In this document: one piece after another, positions 1-9,886 of the stretch
Numbering within the stretch: position 1 is the stretch's first letter
Layout of the letters: each line of letters begins with the position of its first letter
From: Budvicia diplopodorum
Lineage (GTDB): Bacteria; Pseudomonadota; Gammaproteobacteria; Enterobacterales; Enterobacteriaceae
Direction of reading: 5' to 3'
Length of the DNA stretch: 64,000 nt
Assembly (NCBI RefSeq): GCF_009800925.1
Contig: NZ_WOYF01000004.1
Span: forward strand, 62,001 to 126,000
Translations under genes and position numbers: made by a program
The notes under the pieces: model-generated
Told to the model about the DNA's origin: nothing
Databases searched by the model: none
Seen by the model: the letters and a program-made list of their open reading frames with translations, nothing else

Positions 1-2
1 CT

Positions 3-245
3 CAGGTTCTAGGTTTCGCAAATCAACTGGTTAACGCTCAATTCTCTCAATCTCAAGAATCTGAAGCGGATAACTATTCTTTCGATTACCTGACTAAGAA
101 AAAAATCAACACGGCCGGTCTGGCAACTGCATTTGATAAATTTGCTAAGTTAGACGGCGGTGCAGGTAGTTCTCTGCTGGGTTCACACCCAGGCTCAAAA
201 GAGCGTGCTGATGCAATCAGAACTCGTATCGCAACGGGTAAATAA
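3..245 (+). CDS. loiP: Metalloprotease LoiP/YggG, C-terminal part
   Basis: The 80 C-terminal residues of an M48-family zinc metalloprotease are present; the start lies outside the window. The stretch ESEADNYSFDYL carries the ExxxD element that provides the third zinc ligand in M48 proteases, and the tail SHPGSKERADAI is typical of the LoiP/YggG group of outer-membrane lipoprotein proteases. Position immediately before the speB/speA block matches yggG in E. coli. The HExxH motif itself would be upstream of the window, so activity cannot be judged from here. Confidence 0.85.
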   Translation, partial: QVLGFANQLVNAQFSQSQESEADNYSFDYLTKKKINTAGLATAFDKFAKLDGGAGSSLLGSHPGSKERADAIRTRIATGK

Positions 246-305
246 TTACCGCTGAAGATACGGTGAAATATGAATTAGTCATTCATATTTAATGCCAACA
301 AATTA

Positions 306-339
306 AAATCCGAGGCGATTAACTCCCTCGGATTTTTTT
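306..339 (+). terminator. Rho-independent terminator after loiP
   Basis: A 10-bp perfect stem (AAATCCGAGG paired with CCTCGGATTT) with a 10-base loop is followed by further T residues, 60 bp after the loiP stop. Confidence 0.9.
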
Positions 340-580
340 ATTGCTGTAAAAACAGTAGCAAGATACCCGCCACAGAATACCCATTAGAATTAAGCTAGCC
401 CGATCGGGCTAACTATTCTGCTTTATCAATTAATGCTGGCTCGCTTTGTCAACATGATGATTCTCAACTATCGTTTAGCTGTCTGCTTTAAAAAATTCAC
501 AGCAACGGTAAAACGCTTAGATTCCAATCAGGTCATTACTCTATTGAATAAACAATCAATTACGCTAAGGAGCTAATCTT
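340..580. promoter_or_regulatory. Intergenic region with 16-bp palindrome upstream of the FMN reductase
   Basis: No gene is seen between the loiP terminator and the flavin reductase. The region holds a perfect 16-bp palindrome at 396-411 (TAGCCCGATCGGGCTA). It is flanked by a further inverted pair, AGAAT at 386-390 and ATTCT at 415-419. It lies about 170 bp before the reductase start and could be an operator or a transcript hairpin. No T tract follows, so it is not a canonical terminator. Which regulator, if any, binds is unknown. Confidence 0.35.
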
Positions 581-1144
581 ATGAGTCAAGTAAAGCACGT
601 GGCAGTATTAGTCGGAAGCCTACGCAAAGAGTCAATTAACCGTAAGATAGCGTTGGCGCTGGCCAATCTTGCCCCTCCTTCAATCAAACTAGAGATTGTA
701 GAGATTGGTGATTTACCGCTTTACAGTGAAGATATTGACGTAACGCCTCCGGCCGCCTACCAAACGTTTCGTGAAAAAATTAAAGCCTCTGACGCCGTAC
801 TGTTTATTACGCCTGAATATAACCGCTCAGTGCCTGCAGCGCTGAAAAATGCCCTCGACGTTGGTTCTCGCCCTTATGGCCAAAGCGCGTGGTCAGGCAA
901 ACCCGGAGCCGTAGTCAGTGCATCGCCCGGCGCTATCGGAGGGTTCGGTGCTAACCACCATTTACGTCAATCGTTGGTATTTCTGAACGTTCCTTGCATG
1001 CAGCAGCCTGAAACCTATATTAGCAATGCAGGAACCATTTTTGATGACGGTGGAAAACTGACTGAGAAGACACAATCGTTTATGCAAACGGTGATTAATG
1101 CCTATGCCGACTGGGTTTTGCTTCAGTCCCGGACTCAAAAATAG
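581..1144 (+). CDS. NADPH-dependent FMN reductase (ChrR/YieF-like quinone reductase)
   Basis: This 187-residue protein fits the flavodoxin-fold NADPH-dependent FMN reductase family, which transfers electrons from NAD(P)H through FMN to quinones, chromate or similar acceptors. The N-terminal GSLRKESINR segment (residues 12-21) is the FMN phosphate-binding loop and ITPEYNRSVPAALKNALD (about 76-93) is the family signature. Length is normal for the family. An AAGGAG ribosome site at 567-572 lies 8 bases before the ATG. It appears to be a single-gene unit between its own promoter region and the bidirectional terminator at 1178-1212. It is not part of the usual loiP-speB neighbourhood in E. coli, so it is probably a lineage-specific insertion. 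The natural substrate cannot be read from sequence. Confidence 0.85.
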   Translation: MSQVKHVAVLVGSLRKESINRKIALALANLAPPSIKLEIVEIGDLPLYSEDIDVTPPAAYQTFREKIKASDAVLFITPEYNRSVPAALKNALDVGSRPYGQSAWSGKPGAVVSASPGAIGGFGANHHLRQSLVFLNVPCMQQPETYISNAGTIFDDGGKLTEKTQSFMQTVINAYADWVLLQSRTQK

Positions 1145-1177
1145 CTTCATCCGTTAATTCAATTGAATAACAGATAC

Positions 1178-1212
1178 AAAAATGCCGGTCAGGCAAACCT
1201 GACCGGCATTTT
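1178..1212. terminator. Bidirectional terminator between the FMN reductase and speB
   Basis: A perfect 15-bp stem with a four-base CAAA loop (1194-1197) has A residues on one side and T residues on the other, so it can stop transcription of both convergent genes. Confidence 0.9.
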
Positions 1213-1235
1213 ACATGGTTAACCATAGGCTCAAA

Positions 1236-2153
1236 TTACTTCTTGGCAGCCTGCATATACAGCATATCCAGCGCAACGCTGGCCGCAGCAAGCGCGGTAA
1301 TCTCTGCATGATCGTAAGACGGAGCCACTTCAACCACGTCCATACCAACAATATTCAACGGCTGCAAACCGCGCAGAATTTTCATCGCCCGATCGGAGGT
1401 TAAACCGCCGCATACCGGCGTTCCCGTTCCCGGCGCAAACGCAGGATCCAGACAGTCAATATCAAAGGTCAGGTATACCGGCATATCACCGACGATGTTC
1501 TTAATCTGGGCTAATACATCATCAACGCTGCGATCGTTAACCTGACCCGCATCTAACACGGTGAAACCGTTATCCGTATCGTGCTCAGTGCGAATACCAA
1601 TTTGTACTGAACGCTCAGGGTCAATTAGACCTTCATTTGGCGCATGGAAGAACATAGTGCCATGGTCAAATTTGCTGCCATTACCGTAAGTATCCGTATG
1701 GGCATCAAAATGAACCAGCGCCATTTTGCCAAAATGTTTCGCGTGAGCCCGCAATAATGGCAGAGTAACAAAGTGGTCACCGCCAAAAGTTAGCATACGT
1801 TTACCGGCGGCCAGAACCCGTTCAGCGTGAGCCTGAAGCTGCTCACTCATATCCTGAGCGTCACCAAAGTTGAATACCACGTCGCCGCAGTCAACAACCT
1901 TCAGTTTATCGCGCAGCTTAAAATTCCACGGCCAACGGCTTGATTCCCAAGCCAGATTGGTAGAAACCTGACGAATAGCGGCTGGCCCATGGCGGGCGCC
2001 TGAACGACCGGAGGTTGCCATATCAAAAGGAACACCGGTAATTACCCACTCTGCGTCACCGTTATACGGTTGAAAATCAAGCGGGAAACGTAAGAAACCA
2101 AAAGCATTGGAGACCAGTGAATTATCAGGCTTATTGCCAAGCGAGCTAATCAT
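1236..2153 (-). CDS. speB: Agmatinase SpeB
   Basis: Agmatine ureohydrolase converts agmatine to putrescine and urea, the second step of the arginine decarboxylase route to polyamines in the cytoplasm. The protein is of the arginase fold. The manganese ligand motifs are visible as [12 protein letters not shown] and [13 protein letters not shown]. It aligns to E. coli SpeB nearly end to end. I place the start at the ATG at 2153, giving 305 residues beginning MISSLG. A GAGGA ribosome site precedes it, and an upstream TTG would add four residues with no family support. It lies downstream of speA on the same strand, with about 180 bp and a speA terminator between. Confidence 0.96.
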   Translation of the reverse strand: MISSLGNKPDNSLVSNAFGFLRFPLDFQPYNGDAEWVITGVPFDMATSGRSGARHGPAAIRQVSTNLAWESSRWPWNFKLRDKLKVVDCGDVVFNFGDAQDMSEQLQAHAERVLAAGKRMLTFGGDHFVTLPLLRAHAKHFGKMALVHFDAHTDTYGNGSKFDHGTMFFHAPNEGLIDPERSVQIGIRTEHDTDNGFTVLDAGQVNDRSVDDVLAQIKNIVGDMPVYLTFDIDCLDPAFAPGTGTPVCGGLTSDRAMKILRGLQPLNIVGMDVVEVAPSYDHAEITALAAASVALDMLYMQAAKK

Positions 2154-2289
2154 AGCATTCCTCAAAATGTCGGCGTTAAACTCCTGCTTTTAGAATTAAG
2201 CCAAGAGCCGATGAAAAAAATCTCTCCACGTCAGCATCGTGCGCCCAACGAAAAAGAGATTAGAAACTATAGCATCATATTTATCTAAA

Positions 2290-2325
2290 AATTAATGGAT
2301 GGATACGCAGCTCAATATCCATCCA
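2290..2325 (-). terminator. Terminator of speA
   Basis: A perfect 10-bp stem (2296-2305 with 2316-2325) has a 10-base loop. Read on the minus strand it is followed by a T-rich run, just after the speA stop at 2338. Confidence 0.75.
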
Positions 2326-2337
2326 CTTCGGCCTTAG

Positions 2338-4236
2338 TTACTCATCTTCAAGATAAGTATAGCCATATAGCCCGGCTTCAAACTCTTGCAGGAACTGCAC
2401 TTCCAGTTCATCACTCAGATTAGCCGCCTTGATTTGCTCCCGATAGCGAGCCATCAGCGTTTCCGGATTCAGCTGCACATACTCCAACATTTCTGCCACT
2501 GAATTGCCTTCTTCTGACTGCTCAACCTCAACGGTACCATCGGCAAACACAAACACGTCTACCGATGCCGTATCGCCGAACAGATTGTGCATATTACCCA
2601 GAATTTCCTGATAGGCACCTACCATAAAGAAGCCTAACAGCGGCGGATTTTCTGCATCATAAGGCGGCATTGGCATGGTTGTCGCCATACCGTCGCCGTC
2701 AATATAGTGGTCAATGGTTCCGTCAGAGTCACAGGTAATATCCAACAACACGGCGCGACGCTCTGGGTCTTTATCCAGGCCGCTCAATGGCAGTACGGGA
2801 AATAGCTGATCGATACCCCATGCGTCCGGCATCGACTGGAACAAAGAGAAGTTCACGTACAGCTTATCGGCCATACGCTCATGCAGTTCATCAATAATCG
2901 GCCGGTGGGCGCGATTACTCGGGTCAAGCTGCTGCTGGATTTGGTGACAAATCGTCAGGAATAGCTGCTCTGCCGCCGCACGATGCGGTAAATCTAACAT
3001 GCCGTGAGCATATTGAGTATGCACGTCATTGAGATCTAACTGACTGTCATGCAACCATTCCCGTAATGAACGACGGTTCTCTGGTTCCTGCATTTCCAGC
3101 CAGGTATCCCACAGGCTGGTCAGCGCTCTGGGAGCATCTTCTTCTGGCTGCGCAGGCTCGCTAAATTCATTACGCTCAACGCCAATCACGTTAGAAACCA
3201 GCACGGTATGGTGCGCGGTAACCGCACGACCAGACTCGGTAATCACCGTTGGGTGAGGCAGCCCGTGTTCATTACAGGCATCACCAATTCCCCAAATAAC
3301 GTTATTCGCGTACTCATTCAGACCATAGTTTACTGAACAATCTGACTGAGAGCGGGTTCCTTCATAATCAACGCCCAGTCCGCCGCCGACGTCAAAGCAC
3401 TGAATATTCACGCCCAGCTTATGCAGCTCAACGTAGAAGCGGGCAGATTCACGCACGCCGGTGGCAATATCGCGAATATTGGACAACTGAGAGCCTAAAT
3501 GGAAATGTAATAGCTGCAGGCTATCAAGGCACTGTTCTTTACGTAAAATCTCAACCAGCGTCAGTACCTGCGTAGCCGATAAACCAAACTTGGATTTTTC
3601 GCCGCCGCTGGCCTGCCACTTGCCTGACCCCTGAGAGGCCAAACGCGCACGCACGCCAAGCCGAGGGATCACGTCAAGACGCTTAGCCTCTTCCAACACC
3701 ATCTTAATTTCTGACATCTTTTCGATGACCAGATAAACCTTATGGCCCAACTTTTCGCCAATCAAAGCCAGACGAATATATTCCCGATCTTTATAGCCAT
3801 TACACACGATCACTGAACGGGTAAAACAGGCGTGCCCAAGAACTGCCATTAGCTCGGCTTTAGAGCCCGCTTCCAGACCAAGGGGTTCACCGGAATTAAC
3901 CAATGCTTCAATTACCCGACGGTGTTGATTAACTTTAATCGGATAAACCAAGAAATAGTTGCCCTCGTAGCCAAACGACTCACGGGCACGCTTAAACGCT
4001 GCGTTAATAGAACGCAAACGGTGCTGCAGTATTTGTGGAAAACAAAACAGTGACGGCAAACGTTGCCCTTTGCTCTGCATTCCTTCAACCAAAGTAGCCA
4101 GATCCACCCGAGCATCGGGAATATCAGGATCTGGACAAACAGTAATATGGCCTAAATCATTTACACCATAATAGCCACTGCCCCAGTGAGCGACGTTATA
4201 CGTACGCATCATTTTGCTTGCGGAACCGTTTGTCAT
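2338..4236 (-). CDS. speA: Biosynthetic arginine decarboxylase SpeA
   Basis: PLP-dependent arginine decarboxylase of the alanine-racemase fold makes agmatine from arginine and feeds SpeB. The PLP lysine is in [10 protein letters not shown]. The glycine-rich phosphate-binding loop reads [12 protein letters not shown], and the C-terminal active-site cysteine segment is DITCDSDG. At 632 residues it is slightly shorter than E. coli SpeA (658) because the variable N-terminal leader before the RTYN segment is shorter. The rest aligns without gaps of note. An AGAGG ribosome site lies 11 bases before the ATG. The 5' leader contains a 14-bp palindrome (4273-4286). Confidence 0.97.
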   Translation of the reverse strand: MTNGSASKMMRTYNVAHWGSGYYGVNDLGHITVCPDPDIPDARVDLATLVEGMQSKGQRLPSLFCFPQILQHRLRSINAAFKRARESFGYEGNYFLVYPIKVNQHRRVIEALVNSGEPLGLEAGSKAELMAVLGHACFTRSVIVCNGYKDREYIRLALIGEKLGHKVYLVIEKMSEIKMVLEEAKRLDVIPRLGVRARLASQGSGKWQASGGEKSKFGLSATQVLTLVEILRKEQCLDSLQLLHFHLGSQLSNIRDIATGVRESARFYVELHKLGVNIQCFDVGGGLGVDYEGTRSQSDCSVNYGLNEYANNVIWGIGDACNEHGLPHPTVITESGRAVTAHHTVLVSNVIGVERNEFSEPAQPEEDAPRALTSLWDTWLEMQEPENRRSLREWLHDSQLDLNDVHTQYAHGMLDLPHRAAAEQLFLTICHQIQQQLDPSNRAHRPIIDELHERMADKLYVNFSLFQSMPDAWGIDQLFPVLPLSGLDKDPERRAVLLDITCDSDGTIDHYIDGDGMATTMPMPPYDAENPPLLGFFMVGAYQEILGNMHNLFGDTASVDVFVFADGTVEVEQSEEGNSVAEMLEYVQLNPETLMARYREQIKAANLSDELEVQFLQEFEAGLYGYTYLEDE

Positions 4237-4842
4237 ACCAACAAAACCTCTTAAATCTTAAAGCGAGATAATTCGCCCCGGGGCGACAGAACAAGTAAAA
4301 CTCCCGAATTACTTAACCTTTATCTGAATTATGTCCTTCTTGGACCATAACTCTTTAGCCGAATAAGGATAGACGATAATATTGCTATTTCATATTGTTA
4401 ATAACCCTATCGGCCCATCGAAGCTGATATTTTTGTATAGAAATATGTCACTCTGATAGTTTGATTATCGGATTATAAAAAACATAATTAAATCAGTAAA
4501 TAAAAATCAATAACACCATTTTAAAGCCGTCTGGAAGATGCCACGATTATAATTCGGGCCAAAGGAATCTTTATTTAAGACAAAAATGCGAGGAAATCAG
4601 AAAATAAATAGTAATTAGCTGATTAATAAACTAGTTAACCCCGGACTGAATGTAAACAGCCGTTCAGGTTCACTTTCTGTTTGCGCGCTATTTTTCTGCC
4701 CGAACGGCGGCGATTGAGCACGGTAAAACGGCAAATCACGCCATTACTACACAAATTTTCCTTAAAGTACATTCACTTAGACCAAACTTCATCATTGCAA
4801 ATTAAAAAACCGCTGGTAATCATCTCGGTGACTCCTTAGAAT

Positions 4843-4866
4843 AGCCATCTAGATGTTAATCCGTCT
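4843..4866 (+). promoter_or_regulatory. Tandem MetJ-like boxes upstream of metK
   Basis: Three adjacent 8-mers, agccatct, agatgtta and atccgtct, match the MetJ half-site consensus AGACGTCT at 6, 5 and 6 of 8 positions. Tandem 8-bp spacing is the known arrangement for the SAM-bound MetJ repressor, and metK is a known member of that regulon in enterobacteria. The identification rests on pattern matching only. Confidence 0.6.
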
Positions 4867-4942
4867 ATATCGATTAACCCACATATTCTGTGAATGGCTT
4901 TAATCTGCATGCGCGTTCTCTTTTGGTTCTATCACCGATGCT

Positions 4943-4982
4943 AAAAACGGTGCCGCCAGAGTGACAACGCGGCACCGTTTTT
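4943..4982 (+). terminator. Terminator-like hairpin in the metK leader
   Basis: A perfect 14-bp stem (4943-4956 with 4969-4982) starts with five A and ends with five T residues, with a 12-base loop. It ends only 28 bp before the metK ATG, downstream of the MetJ-like boxes, so transcripts started there must pass it. It may be an attenuator, or a stop for upstream transcription if an unseen metK promoter lies inside the last 30 bp, which looks too short. A 16-codon ORF (4894-4944) with no ribosome site ends at its first base. Confidence 0.7.
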
Positions 4983-5010
4983 CAAACTGTCTTTAGAGGT
5001 AAAAGAAGAA

Positions 5011-6165
5011 ATGGCCCAACACCTGTTTACTTCCGAATCCGTATCCGAAGGGCATCCTGATAAAATCGCCGATCAAATATCTGATGCAGTCCTTGATGCG
5101 ATTCTAGAGCAAGATCCTAAAGCCCGCGTGGCGTGTGAAACCTATATTAAAACCGGTATGGTTTTAGTCGGTGGCGAAATTACTACCTCAGCCTGGGTTG
5201 ATATTGAAGAACTAACCCGCCGTACCGTGTGTGACATCGGCTATACCCATTCCGATATGGGTTTCGATGCCAACTCGTGTGCCGTACTGAGCGCCATCGG
5301 TAAACAGTCCCGCGATATCAATCAGGGCGTTGACCGTAGCGATCCGCTGGAGCAAGGCGCTGGCGATCAGGGCATCATGTTCGGCTATGCGACTAACGAA
5401 ACCGACGTATTAATGCCCGCACCGATTACCTATGCACACCGTCTAATGGAGCGTCAGGCTCTGGTGCGTAAAAACGGCACGCTGCCATGGCTGCGTCCTG
5501 ATGCGAAAAGTCAGGTAACCTTTAAGTACCAAGACGGCAAAATCATCGGTATCGATGCGGTTGTGTTATCAACCCAGCATGCAGAAAGCATCGGCCAGAA
5601 AGACCTTCAGGAAGCGGTAATGGAACACATCATTAAACCGGTATTACCGGCTGAATGGTTGTCATCCGGTACCAAATACTTTATTAACCCGACCGGCCGT
5701 TTTGTTATCGGTGGGCCAATGGGTGACTGTGGTTTAACCGGGCGTAAGATTATCGTTGATACCTACGGCGGCGCAGCGCGCCACGGTGGCGGCGCATTCT
5801 CTGGCAAAGACCCGTCAAAAGTCGATCGTTCAGCGGCCTATGCTGCCCGCTACGTTGCCAAAAACATTGTGGCGGCTGGTTTAGCAGACCGCTGTGAAAT
5901 TCAGGTTTCTTACGCTATCGGCATCGCGGAACCAACCTCAATCATGCTGGAAACGTTCGGCACTGAGAAAATTTCACACGACCGTCTGACCAATTTAGTT
6001 CGCGAGTTCTTTGATTTACGCCCTTACGGCCTGATTCAAATGTTAGATCTGATTAAACCGATCTACCAAGAAACCGCGGCCTATGGCCACTTTGGCCGTG
6101 AGCACTTCCCGTGGGAAAAAACCGATAAAGCGGCCCAACTGCGTGAAGCTGCCGGTCTGAAATAA
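5011..6165 (+). CDS. metK: S-adenosylmethionine synthetase MetK
   Basis: Methionine adenosyltransferase makes SAM from ATP and methionine in the cytoplasm. The two family signatures are present: [12 protein letters not shown] (about residues 117-128) and [16 protein letters not shown]. The N-terminal [13 protein letters not shown] segment supplies the ATP-binding histidine. At 384 residues it has the normal length and aligns with E. coli MetK throughout. A weak GAGG/AAGAAG region precedes the ATG. It is monocistronic, bounded by its leader hairpin and the terminator at 6189-6221. Confidence 0.98.
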   Translation: MAQHLFTSESVSEGHPDKIADQISDAVLDAILEQDPKARVACETYIKTGMVLVGGEITTSAWVDIEELTRRTVCDIGYTHSDMGFDANSCAVLSAIGKQSRDINQGVDRSDPLEQGAGDQGIMFGYATNETDVLMPAPITYAHRLMERQALVRKNGTLPWLRPDAKSQVTFKYQDGKIIGIDAVVLSTQHAESIGQKDLQEAVMEHIIKPVLPAEWLSSGTKYFINPTGRFVIGGPMGDCGLTGRKIIVDTYGGAARHGGGAFSGKDPSKVDRSAAYAARYVAKNIVAAGLADRCEIQVSYAIGIAEPTSIMLETFGTEKISHDRLTNLVREFFDLRPYGLIQMLDLIKPIYQETAAYGHFGREHFPWEKTDKAAQLREAAGLK

Positions 6166-6188
6166 AACCCATATTAGCAACATTCAAC

Positions 6189-6221
6189 AACGGCGGTGGC
6201 TACAAGGCCCCGCCGTTTTTT
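6189..6221 (+). terminator. Terminator of metK
   Basis: The stem AACGGCG...CGCCGTT, extended by an inner GGC/GCC pair, is followed by TTTTTT, 24 bp after the metK stop. Confidence 0.88.
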
Positions 6222-6286
6222 ATTGTTCACTTTTTATTGCTTACTTTATATTGCTCAACGATAACCACCCCGCTATGCTAGCCGCC

Positions 6287-6799
6287 ATGACTACACTTCG
6301 TATCCCCATTGCTACTCAACAAACCGTTATGCGCTGTTTGCGCCACTATCTGGCGTTGGCTAACGCCTACCTGAAAGTCGACTATCCCGAACCTAAAGTC
6401 AGCTATCAGCAACGTGGAACCACTGCCGGAACGGCCCATCTTTCAGCCTGGGAAATTAGACTGAATGCCGTGCTTCTCACGGAAAATGGCCAACGGTTTA
6501 TTGACGAAGTAGTGCCCCACGAATTAGCCCACCTGCTGGTTTATAAACAGTTTGGCCGCGTATCCCCACACGGGCAGGAATGGCAATGGATGATGGAAAC
6601 GGTGCTTGGCGTTTCCCCAAGCCGTACTCACGCCTTTAGCGTAGTCTCCGTTCAGGGCAAAACCTTTACCTATCGTTGTCATTGTCAGACTCACTTACTA
6701 ACCGTTCGACGCCACAACAAAATCGCCCGCCAAGAGAGCGAATACCGCTGTCGTAAGTGTCGGCAATTGCTTCAGCCAGATCCCAATCAACTCGATTAA
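6287..6799 (+). CDS. sprT: SprT family zinc metallopeptidase
   Basis: SprT-domain protein with the zinc motif HELAHLLV, a third histidine in SPHGQEW, and a C-terminal zinc ribbon (YRCHC, then YRCRKC). It aligns with E. coli SprT (165 residues) from TTLRIPIA onward, so I place the start at the ATG at 6287 (170 residues). An ATG at 6275 and a TTG at 6251 are in frame but lack family support. No strong ribosome site is seen before any of them. In E. coli endA follows sprT; here the next gene is rsmE and endA is absent. The bacterial protein's function is poorly defined. Confidence 0.9.
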   Translation: MTTLRIPIATQQTVMRCLRHYLALANAYLKVDYPEPKVSYQQRGTTAGTAHLSAWEIRLNAVLLTENGQRFIDEVVPHELAHLLVYKQFGRVSPHGQEWQWMMETVLGVSPSRTHAFSVVSVQGKTFTYRCHCQTHLLTVRRHNKIARQESEYRCRKCRQLLQPDPNQLD

Positions 6800-7035
6800 C
6801 TCGCTGTTTCCAAATATTTCTTGCCGTCAAAAGTGCCTCAGGGTTGAAGAGAAGCGACGACACGATTAAGCTTGTGAAGCTCAATTATGGTTCCACTAAT
6901 CATGGTTCTCTGGCTATTCCCCATTCACTGACGCTGCGGCTAACGCATCGAGCGCGAAGGACATAACCGGCCAGAGAAACGCTTTTTTGATATATCCTGT
7001 TGGCTCAGGAAGAGACTGGAAGACTGAATAAAACT
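6800..7035 (+). other. Intergenic region where endA would be expected
   Basis: The E. coli order is sprT-endA-rsmE. Here only 236 bp separate sprT from rsmE. I see no endonuclease I motif or remnant of it in any frame. Confidence 0.6.
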
Positions 7036-7767
7036 ATGCGAATTCCACGCATTTATCACCCTCAACCGCTCAGCGTTCCTGACAATATCGCCCTGAGTGA
7101 CGATGCGGCCAATCACGTCGGCCGGGTTCTGCGTATGCAACCGGGGAATAAAGTTTTGCTATTTGACGGCAGTAATCAGGTATTTAGCGCTGAAATTACT
7201 CTGGTTGATAAAAAGCAGGTACGGGTTCAGATCGCTGACCAACAGGTTGATGACCGGGAATCTCCGCTTAACCTTCACCTCGGGCAGGTTATTTCCCGCG
7301 GAGAAAAGATGGAATTCACCATCCAAAAATCAATCGAGCTGGGAGTCAATATTATTACGCCGCTGGTTTCAGAGCGCTGCGGCGTTAAGCTCGATCGCGA
7401 AAGGCTTGAGAAAAAAGTTCAGCAATGGCAAAAAATAGCCATTGCCGCCTGTGAACAGTGCGGGCGCAACCAAATACCGCTAATTCGCCCGGCTATCCGG
7501 CTAGAAGAGTGGTGCGCTGAGCCTGACGAAGGTTTGAAATTGAATCTACATCCCCGGGCCAGCCAGAGCATTAACACACTGTCGATGCCGATTAAAGATA
7601 TTCGCCTGCTGATTGGCCCCGAAGGCGGGCTTTCACAGGAAGAAATTGATATGACGGCCCGCCATGGCTTTACCGATATCCTACTTGGCCCTAGGGTTCT
7701 TCGTACCGAAACTGCAGCGCTTACCGCAATTGCTGCCCTACAGATTCGCTTCGGCGATCTGGGATAA
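7036..7767 (+). CDS. rsmE: 16S rRNA m3U1498 methyltransferase RsmE
   Basis: A SPOUT-class methyltransferase that methylates N3 of U1498 in 16S rRNA. The C-terminal knot motif is seen in [14 protein letters not shown] and [11 protein letters not shown]. The N-terminal PUA-like part starts MRIPRIYHP, as in E. coli. I therefore choose the ATG at 7036 (243 residues) over an upstream in-frame TTG start at 7000. The ribosome site is weak (GGAAG). The stop overlaps the start of the gshB ribosome site, which suggests co-transcription with gshB. Confidence 0.95.
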   Translation: MRIPRIYHPQPLSVPDNIALSDDAANHVGRVLRMQPGNKVLLFDGSNQVFSAEITLVDKKQVRVQIADQQVDDRESPLNLHLGQVISRGEKMEFTIQKSIELGVNIITPLVSERCGVKLDRERLEKKVQQWQKIAIAACEQCGRNQIPLIRPAIRLEEWCAEPDEGLKLNLHPRASQSINTLSMPIKDIRLLIGPEGGLSQEEIDMTARHGFTDILLGPRVLRTETAALTAIAALQIRFGDLG

Positions 7768-7778
7768 AGGAGATAGAC

Positions 7779-8729
7779 ATGATCAAGCTCGGCATTGTGA
7801 TGGACCCGATTTCATCCATCAACATTAAGAAAGACACCAGTTTTGCTATGCTGCAGGAAGCCCAAAAACGCGGCTATGAACTGCACTATATGGAAATGAA
7901 CGATCTGTATCTCCACACCGGCGAAGCCCGCGCCCGTACCCGTACTTTATCGGTGCAGGCGGATAAACAGCATTGGTATGATTTCCACGGCGAACAGGAC
8001 ATTGCCCTGCAGGATCTGGACGTTATCCTGATGCGCAAAGACCCGCCGTTTGATACCGAGTATATCTATGCAACCTATATTCTGGAACGCGCGGAAGTCA
8101 AAGGGACACTCATCGTTAATAAACCGCAGAGCCTGCGTGACTGTAACGAAAAGCTGTTCACCGCCTGGTTCCCTGAGTTAACGCCGTCCACTCTGGTGTC
8201 ACGCAGCGCGGAGCATATTCGTAAATTCTACGCCGAACACGGCGATATTATTCTTAAGCCGCTCGATGGCATGGGTGGTTCATCCATTTTCCGCGTCAAG
8301 CCAAACGACCCGAACCTGTCGGTCATTATTGAGACCCTGACGGAGCTGGGCACCCGCTATTGCATGGTGCAAAACTTTGTTCCGCAAATTGCCGAAGGCG
8401 ATAAGCGCGTGTTAGTGGTCGACGGCGAGCCGGTACCTTATTGCTTAGCCCGGATCCCTAAACAGGGAGAGACCCGAGGCAATCTGGCAGCAGGCGGGCG
8501 TGGTGAAGCCCGTCCGCTAAGCGAAAGCGACTGGAAAATTGCCCGTAGCGTGGCTCCAACTCTAAAAGAAAAAGGTTTGATCTTCGTAGGCTTGGACATC
8601 ATCGGTGACAAACTGACGGAAATCAACGTAACCAGCCCGACCTGCGTGAAAGAAATCGAAGCGGCATTCCCCGACGTTTCTATCACCGGCATGCTAATGG
8701 ATTCGATTGAACGTCGTCTGGCAAAATAG
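7779..8729 (+). CDS. gshB: Glutathione synthetase GshB
   Basis: An ATP-grasp ligase joins gamma-glutamylcysteine and glycine to make glutathione. ATP-binding elements include KPLDGMGGSSIFR (phosphate-binding loop) and the C-terminal metal-ligand segment DIIGDKLTEINVTSPT. The length of 316 residues is usual. An AAAGGAG ribosome site overlaps the rsmE stop and lies 6 bases before the ATG, indicating an rsmE-gshB operon as in E. coli. Confidence 0.97.
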   Translation: MIKLGIVMDPISSINIKKDTSFAMLQEAQKRGYELHYMEMNDLYLHTGEARARTRTLSVQADKQHWYDFHGEQDIALQDLDVILMRKDPPFDTEYIYATYILERAEVKGTLIVNKPQSLRDCNEKLFTAWFPELTPSTLVSRSAEHIRKFYAEHGDIILKPLDGMGGSSIFRVKPNDPNLSVIIETLTELGTRYCMVQNFVPQIAEGDKRVLVVDGEPVPYCLARIPKQGETRGNLAAGGRGEARPLSESDWKIARSVAPTLKEKGLIFVGLDIIGDKLTEINVTSPTCVKEIEAAFPDVSITGMLMDSIERRLAK

Positions 8730-8900
8730 CCAGCGACAGTCAGTCTGGCCGTCTTACCGGCGGCCGGACCGTTTAGCGGTAGCAACCGCTCATTCCCCCG
8801 TGGGCTAATAGCTGAGCGCTACCGCGCTTATCTTGATATAATCGTCAACCATAAATTCCCCATGCCCTTAAATTTATTCAGCCAGCTGGTTTAAAACATG

Positions 8901-9464
8901 ATGAATCTACAAAACCATTTCCTTATTGCTATGCCGTCTCTGGAAGACCCGTATTTCAGCCGTTCGGTCGTATATATCTGCGAACACAATGAAAACGGCA
9001 CGATGGGCGTGGTTATCAATAAACCGCTGGAACAGCTGACGGTAGAAGAAGTTCTCGCTAAGCTCCATATTGAACCGACGCCGAAAGTATCCAATGTGCA
9101 TCTGGCTCGGCCGGTATTTGACGGTGGCCCACTGGCTGAAGATCGCGGGTTTATTTTGCATACCCCGCTACAAAAATTTTCGTCCAGCATACAAATTGCT
9201 GAAAGCGTCATGATTACCACCTCTAAAGATGTATTAGAAACGTTGGGCACGGCCTCTCAGCCACCGGAAGCGCTGGTTGCATTAGGCTATTCTGGCTGGG
9301 AAGCCGGGCAGCTCGAACACGAACTATTAGAAAACAGTTGGTTAACGGTTGAGGCCGACAGCGAAATACTATTCCACACGCCAATTGTCGATCGCTGGCA
9401 GGCCGCCGCCCAAAAGCTGGGTATTGATATCCATACCATTACCACTCAGGTAGGCCACGCCTAA
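8901..9464 (+). CDS. yqgE: YqgE/AlgH family protein
   Basis: A member of the UPF0301/AlgH family, 187 residues from the ATG at 8901. A second ATG three bases upstream is also possible, but E. coli YqgE begins MNLQHHFLIAMP, matching [12 protein letters not shown] here. Family hallmarks [19 protein letters not shown] and the C-terminal HTIT tail are present. The biochemical role of this family is not established. It overlaps ruvX by one base (TAATG), an arrangement conserved in enterobacteria that implies translational coupling. Confidence 0.93.
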   Translation: MNLQNHFLIAMPSLEDPYFSRSVVYICEHNENGTMGVVINKPLEQLTVEEVLAKLHIEPTPKVSNVHLARPVFDGGPLAEDRGFILHTPLQKFSSSIQIAESVMITTSKDVLETLGTASQPPEALVALGYSGWEAGQLEHELLENSWLTVEADSEILFHTPIVDRWQAAAQKLGIDIHTITTQVGHA

Positions 9465-9886
9465 TGGCTAATCGTACCGTGTTAGGATTTGACTTTGGTA
9501 CCAAAAGCATTGGTGTCGCTATCGGTCAGGAAGTTACCGGAACCGCCCGTCCGTTGACCTCGTTCAAAGCCAAAGAGGGTAATCCCGACTGGCAACAGGT
9601 AGAGAAGCTGCTTAAAGAGTGGCTACCAGATTTGGTGGTGGTTGGCTTACCGCTCAATATGGACGGCACTGAGCAGCCGGTTACCGCACAGGCGCGTAAA
9701 TTTGCTAATCGTTTACACGGCCGTTTTGGCGTTCAGATTGCGCTCCACGATGAACGATTAAGTACGGTTGAAGCTAGAGCAGACCTGTTTGACCGAGGTG
9801 GCTTTCGCGCGCTGGACAAAGGTAGCGTAGACGCGGCTTCTGCGACGATCATTTTAGAAAGCTGGTTTGAGAAACAGTTAGGGTAA
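9464..9886 (+). CDS. ruvX: RuvX/YqgF, Holliday junction resolvase-like / pre-16S rRNA nuclease
   Basis: A small RNase H-fold protein of 140 residues, implicated in maturation of the 16S rRNA 5' end. Acidic active-site segments are visible: [10 protein letters not shown] near the N-terminus, [10 protein letters not shown] centrally and [13 protein letters not shown] at the C-terminus. Its ATG shares a base with the yqgE stop. Its stop overlaps the convergent yggR coding end by nine bases. Confidence 0.95.
   Translation: MANRTVLGFDFGTKSIGVAIGQEVTGTARPLTSFKAKEGNPDWQQVEKLLKEWLPDLVVVGLPLNMDGTEQPVTAQARKFANRLHGRFGVQIALHDERLSTVEARADLFDRGGFRALDKGSVDAASATIILESWFEKQLG

Larger units (their letters stand above)
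4237..5010. promoter_or_regulatory. Divergent speA-metK intergenic region
   Basis: This 774-bp stretch holds no convincing gene; I found no clear equivalent of the small E. coli yqgB/yqgD ORFs. It contains the speA leader with a TCGCCCC/GGGGCGA palindrome at 4273-4286 and an AT-rich centre. On the metK side it contains MetJ-like boxes and a terminator-like hairpin, which are listed separately. Confidence 0.6.

Noticed and set aside
4237..4620. Possible small yqgB-like gene next to speA
   Set aside because: No reading frame with a start, ribosome site and similarity to the short E. coli protein was seen.
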